From Orientallactaga sibirica (Eukaryota; Chordata; Mammalia; Rodentia; Dipodidae): a stretch of DNA of 64,000 bases. Below the pieces are notes generated by a model that was not told the origin of the DNA, searched no databases, and saw only the letters and a program-made list of their open reading frames with translations. The first letter of the stretch is position 1, and each line of letters opens with the position of its first letter. A program made the position numbers and the translations under genes. The stretch spans positions 16,405,501 to 16,469,500 of the forward strand of contig JAEOAD010000040.1 in the NCBI GenBank assembly GCA_036365145.1. The letters run 5' to 3'. Of this stretch, positions 56,801-64,000 are shown piece by piece.

Positions 56801-59800
56801 GTACTACATAGTGAATTTTAAGTCGGCCTGGGCTAGAGTGAGATCCTATCTCAAAAAAAAAAAAACAAAACTTTTTTTTAAAAGAAGTAAGATGTATGGA
56901 ACACTTATTAAACAAAGGTCAAGACACTGACTAATCTGCCTAATTTGGCCATGACAAGGGTTGGCCTAATGAATAAAATACCTTATTTAGAACCATTCTA
57001 GACTGTATACCATCTCAATACTCTCTGAACTATAAATCATGACCCAAGCATGGCATTGTGCTACCTTATCGCCTTATCACACTTTGGAGCACTAGAAAGT
57101 TCATAGTCCAGAGGGAAGCTTACTAAGGCGTGTCATGTCTGGGCAACCACTCTTTGTTTTGGGATTTTTTTGTTTGTTTGTTTGCTTTAATCTTACTGAC
57201 TTTAAGATAGATAATTTCCTAGAAATTATGGTCATTTAAATATTGGCTAATTAGAAAGTTGCCTTTTATGAGAACCCAATTGTTCCAGATCTATTTGCTG
57301 AAAAGATTATATTTTTCTCCACTGAAATTATTTTACTTCTGCCAAAGTCCAGTATCAGAGAGACTATTTCTAAACTCTGTTCTCTTCCAAACACCCCTTT
57401 GTGTATCTTGATCTCAATACCACAGTGTCTTGATTTCTGCAGATTTGTAATAAATAACTCAGAACCACGTCATGTAAGACCTGAAGCTTTGTTCTTCCTT
57501 CTCAATGTTGCTTTGACTATTCCAGGTTGTTTGCATTTTCGTATAAATCCAGAGTCAGCTTGTGTACAGAATTTTTGTTAGGACTGTATTAACTGTGCAG
57601 ATCAATGTCTAAAGAAGTGATATCTTAACAGTCGTCTTCTGATAAACACAGAACACCTCTGCATTTATCTATGTGTCTTAATTTCTCTCACCAGCATCTC
57701 GTGGTTTTTCAGTTGACATGTTTCAGTTGCTCAGTATCCCTGAACACCTCATATGTTTATGCTGTTTCAAATGAAACATTTTCATTCTTAGAATATAAAA
57801 ATTCAGTTGATGTTTATATATTTACCTTTTATCCTGAAACCTTGCCAGACTCACTTTTTTTTTTTTTTAAATTAGGAACATACTATGTATGGATACATCA
57901 TGTGTTGGTACCATCTTTTCCCTCTTCCCTGCCCCCATTCCACTGGGGTTCTCCTCAGAAGGGTTGCTGGTATTCCCCATGGGGTTATGGGTTATGTATT
58001 GTAGAAGCAGCTGTTATTAGCACAGAGGCAATGTCTCTGAGCATGACATCCCAACCTTTGGCTCTTACAATCTTTCTGCCCCCTCTTCTGCAAAATTCCC
58101 TGAGCCTTGGTGGGTGTGTTTTAACTCTACTTCAGTGATGAACTCTTAGGAGCCTGTGGATTTCTGCTTTGGTAAATGTTGAGTATCCTCAGGGTCTGTC
58201 TCCTACACCCTGGCGCTAATTGTCAGGTTCACCATGAAAGCTGCACTCTTGCTCTTCTCCACAATTCTTCTATGGTTTCACCTGGGGCTTGGTGATGGGT
58301 AGTTTATCTCCTTGGGTCTTGCTACCATTCTGTGCGCACCCTTTGGTGCAGGGGATCTGGGAGTTGGGAACCAGACTCACTTTTTAATATAGTAATTTTT
58401 AAAAATTACATGGGGTTATCTACAAGGAAAATGTGACAGCTACAAATAAAAAGTTTACTTCTTTACCTTCTAAATGCCTTTTTCTTACCTTATTTCAGTG
58501 GTTAGACTCTCTCTTCCAGTGTTGAAGAGGTATGAGTAGGTAGCCTTGCCTTGCTCCTCATTGTAGAGGGAAAACATTCAGTCTCTCATCATTAAGTACA
58601 ATGTTAGTTGTTGGATTTTATAGATGAGCAGTGTTAGGTTGATAAAATCCTCTCTACACTTAGTTTGCTAAGAGTTTTTAACAGGTACACATATGAAATA
58701 CTGTCAAATGCTGTTTCTGGATTTATCTACATGATTACATTTTTTCTATTAATATGGAAAATCACATACATTTCCTTAAACTAAATGTATTAGTTACTTT
58801 CTCATTGCTAAGAAAAACACCCAACCAGAAGCAGCTTAAGGAAAGAAAAGGTTTATTTTTGGCTTAAATTTTAAGGGAAAGTCTACTGTGGCTGGGAAAG
58901 CATGAAAAGAACAGGAAGCTAGCTTGCACTGTCATTTCTCCAGGGAGCAAGTAGCCAGAGGGTGATAGATGCTAAATACTTGGCCAGTTTCCCCTCTGTA
59001 CACTGCCCAGCATCCCAGTCCATGAAATGGTGCCACCCACAGTTAAAGTGTGTTTCCTCACCTCAATGAATGTATTCTAGAAAAATCTCTCATAAGACCA
59101 GAAGTTTGTTTCCATGATGATTCTAAATCCTGTTGAGTTGTCAAGAGATTAGCCATCAAAACACACTAACTACTTTCCTGGGATGAATTTCACTTAGTCA
59201 TGATGTATTATGGCTTTACATGTTGTTGGGTTTAGTTGGATGAAATTTTATTTGAAAATATTGCATCTATATTCATGAGGAATATTAGATTATTACCTCT
59301 TTTTTTGTTTGTTTGTTTGTTTGGTTTTCCGAAGTAGGGTTTCAGTCTAGTCCAGGCTGACCTGGAATTCACTATGTAGTCTCAGAGTGGCCTCAAACTC
59401 ACTGCGATCCTCCTTCCTCTGCCTCCCAAGTGCTGGGATTAAAGGCATGCGCCACCACACCCTGCAGATTATTACTTTTTTTATTATTTTATTTATTTTT
59501 GGAGAATGACACAGAGAGAGACAGATAGAGAGGGATAGGGAGCCAGATAGAGATGGGCCCGCCAGCAGTCTCTCAGCTGCTGTGAACGATATCCAGATGC
59601 ATGCTCCCCTTGTGGTCAAGTGCGGCATTGCGCCCTTGCGTCACTTCGCATCTGGCTAAACGTGGGACCTGGAGATTGGAACCAGCATTCTTAGGCTTAG
59701 CAGGCAGGCGCCTTCACCGCTAAGCCATCTCTCCAGCCCAGATTATTACTTTTTTATAACATTATCTGGTCTGAGTGTAAGAGAATTGCACGACTTATAA

Positions 59801-62800
59801 AATTAGTTGGAAGATATTTTCTCCTCCATACTCTGAAAAGTCGGTTTGAAATTGATTTCGTTTCTCCCATAAACATTGCGTAGAATTCCTTAGTGAATTC
59901 TGCAAGTTTACTAAAAGCTTGTTTAATTTGTGAGAAGACATTCGACTCCAAGGACAGTTTTGTTTTGTTTTGTTTTGCATGTGTATGTTCATGGACACCA
60001 GGAGTTTTAAACAGGCTCTTCGCTGCACTTCGGGAGCTCTTCCTTTGCTGAACTCCTAGGAACTGACTCATTTCAGTGAAGCACAGAGATATTTTAGGAA
60101 CCATGACTTCACATCCCTAAATAGGCCAGACAAGTGTCATGGAACAGGGAGCCCGTGGCTGTCTTGTGTTGCAGTTTTTCTCACAGAGCCCTATGTTTGC
60201 CTATGGAAACATGGACGGAATATTCTTCTACACACACTGGAAATGTATTTTCTCCAGGGGTTGTGTATTCAAAATACTTAACCACTGGCCTTCCTCCCGA
60301 GCCCCCATGTGAATTCCTTCTGGCTGAGATGTTGGAGCAGGGTCCAGCTGGCTTGGGAGAATTTGGAGGAGGACATACTGAAGTGGCCAGGACAACACGC
60401 AGGAACTCTGCACAGCTGGTCGCAAAACTATATTGGGAAGATTTCACACTAGCAGATGCCAGCTGGACATCAGCTCTGCCTCTCACCCTTTTTTTTTTTA
60501 AGCATATTGTCTTCTTGGCCTATCTGTTGTAGCCCTGGTTGTTGTTGTTTTTATAGGTACATGAGTGCAAAGAAATCATAGCTCTCTACCAGCTTGTGCC
60601 CCCATCTGAAGCATGCAACCCTCATTCACCTCCAGCCAAATGTTGTCTTACGCCAGTTGGCACAGCTAGTTTTCCAAGGGAAGCCAGAAATGCAAATTTT
60701 TATTGAATCGTTAATGTTGGCTCGATGATTGTTTTTTGTTTTTTTTTTTTGAATCTCTGTGTAGGCCAAATACTATAGCCTCAGGCATATTGAGTGAACA
60801 CTGTATCCCAGGCATTGCAAGAGATCATAGAATGTGAATTTTGCCTCTGAAGGACCAGATAATTTGATGGACAGGCAAACAAACAAGTAACAGGTAGTGT
60901 TGTACAGGGCATGGTAGGCATGATGAGATGCTTTGCACAATATGTAACTGTTCTTGTCTGTGTTATCTTTTTTTTTTTTTTTTTGAGAGAGAGACAGAGA
61001 GACAGAGAGAGAGAGAGAGAGAGAAGGAGCGGAAGACAGATAGAGATGGGCGCGCCAGCAGCCTCTCAGCTGCTGCAAACGAAATCCAGATGCATGCGCC
61101 CCCTTGTGGTTAAGTGTGGCATTGCACCCTTGCATCACTTTGCATCTGGCTAAACGTGGGCCCTGGAGATTGGAACCAGCATTCTTAGACTTAGGAGGCA
61201 GGCGCCTTAACCCCTAAGCCATCTCTCCAGCCCTGTGTTATTTTTTTTAAAAAACTTTTTTGACAACTTCCATACATATAGATAATATACCATGATCATA
61301 GTCCCCTCCCACCACTCTCCTTTTCTCCTGCCCAACCCCCCTCCACAGAATCCCTTCTTCTTTCCAACTAGTTCCTGATCTAGCTTTCTCTTATTTATTT
61401 ATTTTTTTATTTTAGAAAGAGAAAGAGAGAGAGAGACAGAGGGAGAGAGAGGGAATTGGCACACCAGGGCCTCAGCCACTGAAATCAAACTCCAGACACT
61501 TGCACCACCTAGTGGGCATGTGCAACCTTGGGCTTGCTTCACCTTTGTGCATCTGGCTTATGTGGGATCTGGAGAGTTGAACATGGGTCCTTAGGTTTCG
61601 CAGGCAAGCACCTCAATGACTAAGCCACCTCTCCAGCCTACCTGTTCTATTTTGATGTCCTCATTTCCCCCTTCTATCATGCCGGTCTTGTGTAGCTACT
61701 GTCAACCACTGTGAAGTCACAAACACCAAGGCCACTTTGTGCCTGGAGGACAGCATTATAAGCACTCCTCCCATCCTTTGTCTCTTACATTCTCTGTGCC
61801 ACCTCTTCCTCAGTTGTTTGTCTGTGTGTCTTATTCAACCAGAGTAACGTTTAAGGCTCTACTGCCCTCACCGCCTATGCCTGGCTGGTAAAGTTTTGGT
61901 TTAATTGATTGATTGCCTTAAAGACCTCTTGATTAATCTGTATGGCTCCAGTGAACATATGACATCCTACATAGTGCAGCCATTTCAGTTAAGCCATCCT
62001 CTCTCTGCACAACCAGTCTTGCAATCATTGCCTTGCAGACAGTAGGCAAGGAATAAGCCCTTCTGGCGTTGAACCAGCTTGAGCTGTCATGCACGGGTTG
62101 GTTAAAGGCACAGCCCACAGGCAAGAGCAGAGCTGATGGTAATGCAAAAAATACAGGCGCTTGCCAGAGACCCATCTGCAAAATCACAGCTGGGATTCTG
62201 TTTGGACTAGCACCTCATTCTCAGCCTTTATTCTCAGTGCCAATAGGACCTTTTAAGGACTTCTTGGAACCATGTGAAATAAAGGCAAGAACCCAAAAAT
62301 TGATATGACTGTTGTCCTGGGAAATGGAACCTACCTGTAATTTATTACCTGTGAGGAATATAAGAATACCTAAAACTAGTCATGATACCAAAAATAAGTA
62401 GTTACAGGACAGGATATGGCTATAAAATAAAAATGTATGTATATATGACATGAAAGAAAGGGAATGAAGGGAACAAAGGAGACTAATGGGGGAGCAGAGT
62501 GGTCGGAAACGGGGGGTGGGAAGAGGACAGGCTCAACGTACGGCATGCACGTGTATGACGATGTCCTTGTGTAACACAGTACCACGTGCGGTGAGCACGC
62601 CAGCAGCCTCTCGGCTGCTGTGAATGAACTCCAGATGCGTGCGCCCCCTTGTGGGAAAGTGTGGCATTGCGCCCTTGTGTCATTTTTTTTGTGTGTGTCT
62701 GGTTAAACGTGGGACCAGGAGATTGGAACCAGCGTTCTTAGGCTTGGCAGGTAGGCGCCTTAACTGCCAAGCCATCTCTCCAGCCCCACAATGACATTTT

Positions 62801-63890
62801 TTAAATACATCTGATGTTTCCCCTGTCCCTGCAGAGACTGACTAAAAGCGTCTTGGTCCCCATAATGAATATCAGTAACCCCACAGAAGTCGCTAAACAG
62901 AACTGGGGCAGGGGAGAAGGGTCTGTGTGTACTTTTCATAAAAATAGTCAATAAGTTAAAAAATACATTTGAAAGACAGAATAAGAAAACGTTAAAACTG
63001 GAAGAATTCATCCATGTAATATAGCATCAAAACAGCTTTTTACTGTGTGACAAGGTCATTCAGTTTAACTCAAAATTCAGTCACATGAGCAAATTCTTTT
63101 TTTTTAACCCATTCTTTTATTTAGAAATAGCACATGCTCACTGAAAGAAAGAATTTAAAAGTATATAAGGAGCTGGGTGTGGTGACACACACCTTTAATC
63201 CCAGCACTCAGGAGGCAGAGGTAGGAGGATCGCCATGAGTTCAAGGCCAGCCTGAGACTACACAGTGAATTCTGGGCCAGCCTAGGCTAGAGTGAGACCC
63301 TACCTGAACAAAACAAAACAAAAAGTATATAAAGGAAAGTTCTTTCCATTTCTTTCCTCCCTCCCCTCAACCATCCTATACTTACACATAATGACTACTA
63401 ATAATTTATTTGGTCCATTTCCTTCTAGGTGTTTGATCTGCTAACTCAAAATACATGTATATGTTTGTATATGCCTCATTCCCCTCCCCAAAAAAAATTG
63501 GAATTATGCTCTCTATTTTTGTGTTCCATGATTTTTTCCTTCCTTTTCAGTACAGTCACATGATGGACCCTGTTCTCTTGAAGACTACCTACTCAGTAGC
63601 ATCAGTATGATGTACCAGTGTCTCGTTTGAGAACCACTAATGTCTCCAGTGTGTCTCCACAAACAATGCGGCAGCGAATAGCAGGAAGTTAGGTTTTAAT
63701 TTACTTTCTGATTCTGACAGGACTGTGGAGACTGAAGTCACTGCAGAGTTTGGATCTGTCATTCAATAGGATATTACAGCTCAGGCCGAAGGATTTTCAT
63801 AACTGCCTGCGACTGGAGAACATCAATTTAAAGAGCAACAAGATATTCAAAATTCACCCCGAAGCCTTCAAGGACCTCAAAAACTTACAG
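50425..63890 (+). CDS. LRRC66: LRRC66 (leucine-rich repeat-containing 66), 5' part of gene
   Basis: Two coding exons, 50425-50899 (158 codons + 1 nt) and 63721-63890 (170 nt), join in frame to give the N-terminal 215 residues. Residues 1-22 (MRKLHFRIFTMVLGLCVTGT) look like a signal peptide. LRR strands LxLxxN are visible: HLDLSNHL, MLNLSNNGI, VLNLQRNEL, SLDLSFNRI and NINLKSNKIF. The human protein is single-pass membrane with a long cytosolic tail and poorly known function; the tail would be beyond the right edge. Position next to SGCB on the same strand agrees with human 4q12. The 12.8 kb intron contains a young LTR element. Confidence 0.9.
50900..51559. other. LRRC66 intron, no feature
   Basis: A/T-rich unique-looking. 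Confidence 0.4.
51560..51731 (-). repeat. B1-like SINE
   Basis: Left flank ccaagattagtttgg, right flank ccaagatttggag: a target duplication. Confidence 0.9.
51732..52142. other. LRRC66 intron, no feature
   Basis: Unique-looking. Confidence 0.4.
52143..52367 (-). repeat. B2-like SINE
   Basis: (TTTA)n at 52152-52182; flanks ctcatattcct / ctcatcttcct. Confidence 0.85.
52560..52718 (-). repeat. B1-like SINE
   Basis: Contains a small duplication ctgaaattctggaattca. Confidence 0.85.
52723..52912 (-). repeat. B2-like SINE
   Basis: Adjoins the B1; head gagccatcttcccagcccc. Confidence 0.85.
53206..53397 (-). repeat. B2-like SINE
   Basis: Head accatctctcccactcc. Its flank is duplicated (next entry). 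Confidence 0.8.
53398..53505 (+). repeat. two 54-bp direct repeats
   Basis: ctcagaattcatttaagtac to gctcagtctaac twice, two mismatches; the left flank aattcattttttaa at 53198 shares aattcattt with both. Confidence 0.95.
53506..54414. other. LRRC66 intron, no feature
   Basis: A/T-rich unique-looking, no SINE. Confidence 0.4.
54415..54544 (-). mobile_element. fragment of old LTR-like repeat interrupted by the young element
   Basis: gtattagttttctgctattg then a gaggaaagg-type block, similar in layout to 58795-59165, truncated where the 54550 element inserted. Sequence after 56558 may be its remainder. Confidence 0.3.
54550..54939 (+). repeat. 5' LTR of the young element
   Basis: 390 bp with an intact AATAAA at 54863-54868. 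It differs from its partner at only two positions that I can see. Confidence 0.9.
56164..56553 (+). repeat. 3' LTR of the young element
   Basis: 390 bp; the hexamer is AGTAAA (56477-56482) where the 5' LTR has AATAAA, and the terminus is TACA instead of TTCA. Confidence 0.9.
56717..56872 (+). repeat. B1-like SINE
   Basis: gccaggggttctggtgcaca, diverged at the 5' end. Confidence 0.85.
57150..57844 (-). mobile_element. old L1 ORF2 fragment, left part
   Basis: Reverse-strand L1 ORF2 (reverse transcriptase side) sequence such as tttgactattccaggttgtt and ctgaaaccttgccagactca. Many indels. It continues at 58385 after a younger insertion. Confidence 0.65.
57859..58370 (-). mobile_element. 5'-truncated L1 3' end nested in older L1
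   Basis: 512 bp ending in an A-tail (T-run at 57859), with a 14-bp target duplication CCAGACTCACTTTT at 57845-57858 and 58371-58384. L1 3'UTR type, matching no coding sequence. Confidence 0.8.
58385..58790 (-). mobile_element. old L1 ORF2 fragment, right part
   Basis: Continues the interrupted fragment (ttccagtgttgaagaggtat, ccttgccttgctcctcattg), in the same orientation. Confidence 0.65.
58795..59165 (-). mobile_element. old LTR-like repeat, reversed
   Basis: Begins atgtattagttactttctca and contains ggtttatttttggctt and gactgggatgctgg on the reverse strand; resembles reversed rodent MaLR LTRs with a poly(A) signal near its end. Family uncertain. Confidence 0.4.
59301..59465 (-). repeat. 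B1-like SINE
   Basis: gattattacct / gattattact flanks (59290, 59466) mark a target duplication. Confidence 0.9.
59470..59740 (-). repeat. B2-like SINE, long form
   Basis: Right flank again agattattacttttt, so it used the same target as the neighbouring B1. CTCF-like core has one deletion (gctccccttgtgg). Confidence 0.9.
59741..60967. other. LRRC66 intron, no feature
   Basis: 1.2 kb of unique-looking sequence. Frames of 116-132 codons at 59754-60104 (-) and 60134-60532 (+) show no family similarity. Confidence 0.4.
60968..61235 (-). repeat. B2-like SINE, long form, near consensus
   Basis: ctgtgttatctttt and ctgtgttatttttttt flank it (target duplication), and it has the perfect CTCF core. 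Confidence 0.95.
61096..61109 (-). promoter_or_regulatory. CTCF-type motif inside a long-form SINE
   Basis: Minus strand CCACAAGGGGGCGC in the SINE at 60968-61235. Confidence 0.5.
61246..61384 (-). mobile_element. L1 3'UTR, left half (split by a SINE)
   Basis: ttttgacaacttccatacat parallels attgacaacttccattatta at 30160, so it is the same L1 3'UTR. It is interrupted by the SINE at 61385-61640. Confidence 0.65.
61385..61640 (-). repeat. B2-like SINE, third subfamily, inside L1
   Basis: caccacctagtgggcatgtg and aaccttgggcttgcttcacc blocks as at 22080; reverse strand CCACTAGGTGG. Confidence 0.85.
61641..61835 (-). mobile_element. L1 3'UTR, right half
   Basis: tctattttgatgtcctcatt, ccaaggccactttgtgcctg and cactgtgaagtcac parallel 30260-30400. 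It resumes where the left half stopped. Confidence 0.65.
61836..62399. other. LRRC66 intron, no feature
   Basis: Unique-looking. Confidence 0.4.
62400..62590 (+). mobile_element. possible L1 3' end
   Basis: A-rich/G-rich sequence (gggaatgaagggaacaaag) ending gtatgacgatgtccttgtg is L1 tail-like, joined directly to a SINE. Confidence 0.35.
62591..62786 (-). repeat. B2-like SINE, long form, 3'-truncated
   Basis: Starts at gagcacgccagcagcctctc without the (GA)n tail; perfect CTCF core. Confidence 0.9.
62641..62654 (-). promoter_or_regulatory. CTCF-type motif inside a long-form SINE
   Basis: Minus strand CCACAAGGGGGCGC in the SINE at 62591-62786. Confidence 0.5.
62787..63171. other. LRRC66 intron, no feature
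   Basis: A/T-rich. Confidence 0.4.
63172..63322 (+). repeat. B1-like SINE
   Basis: gctgggtgtggtgacacaca; flanks aaaagtatataagga / aaaagtatataaagga form a target duplication. Confidence 0.95.
63323..63720. other. LRRC66 intron before second coding exon
   Basis: Possible old L1 3'-end-like sequence at 63380-63660 (agtcacatgatggaccctgt); otherwise nothing. Confidence 0.35.
63721..63890 (+). CDS. LRRC66: LRRC66 second coding exon
   Basis: Acceptor gattctgacag, then GLWRLKSLQSLDLSFNRI, QLRPKDFHNCLRLENINLKS and NKIFKIHPEAFKDLKNLQ, matching the human LRR region. The end is placed at CAG|GTTCTA because read-through gives a stop after eight unrelated residues, and human continues VIDLSNN in a following exon. 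This donor is weak. Confidence 0.88.
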
Positions 63891-63904
63891 GTTCTAGTCT
63901 TGTT

Positions 63905-64000
63905 TAAAATATTTTAATTAACTAATTTACAAGTGGGGGGATGGGCACAGCAGGGCCTCTAGTCACTGCAAACAAACTCCAGATGCATGCACCACTTTGT
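63905..64000 (-). repeat. B2-like SINE cut by window edge
   Basis: gggatgggcacagcagggcc to gcatgcaccactttgt. Confidence 0.8.

Noticed and set aside
57671..58138. 155-codon plus frame
   Set aside because: Crosses an L1 ORF2 relic and a nested L1 3'UTR, antisense to both.
539..63000. tRNA-like A and B boxes in the SINE heads as tRNA genes
   Set aside because: They are SINE promoter relics; no cloverleaf acceptor stem or anticodon loop is maintained.

Overview
The window is mammalian nuclear DNA, almost certainly from a rodent. It is saturated with two SINE types: a tRNA-derived B2-like element (head ggctggagagatggcttag, B box GGTTCGATTCC, (CT)n tail, AATAAA-type end) and a B1-like 7SL element (gccgggcgtggtggcgcac ... 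accctacctcgaaaa). The exact forms are ones I associate with jerboas and relatives (Dipodoidea, e.g. Jaculus); that assignment is from memory. No prokaryotic feature, CRISPR array, functional tRNA or rRNA gene was seen.

Three protein-coding genes are present, in the same order as the human 4q12 block (SPATA18 - SGCB - LRRC66). (1) SPATA18 (Mieap) lies on the minus strand: coding exons 1-4 run from the ATG at 19229 down to 2502 and the rest is beyond the left edge. (2) SGCB (beta-sarcoglycan) is complete on the plus strand: six coding exons between 25475 and 44596, all in phase, giving 319 residues, then a 3'UTR to about 47340. (3) LRRC66 is on the plus strand: a first coding exon at 50425-50899 and a second at 63721-63890 across a 12.8 kb intron, continuing past the right edge. 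SPATA18 and SGCB are head to head, with GC-rich promoter regions about 6 kb apart.

The remainder is intron and intergenic DNA made largely of repeats: about 45 B2-like SINEs, over 20 B1-like SINEs, L1 of several ages, L2, MIR, MaLR/ERVL-type LTRs and microsatellites. Several nested insertions can be ordered in time from target-site duplications.

The most notable structures are: a near-identical 1.8 kb tandem duplication in SPATA18 intron 1 (14625-18246); a very young, complete but apparently non-coding LTR retrotransposon in the LRRC66 intron (54550-56553) with 390-bp LTRs differing at two bases and a 5-bp target duplication; a 35-bp minisatellite of about 24 units in SGCB intron 3; an L1 with 5'UTR-like sequence plus ORF1 fused directly to the 3'UTR (30140-32800); a SINE family that carries near-perfect CTCF core motifs, in parallel with murine B2; and a candidate p53 response element just upstream of the SPATA18 start codon.
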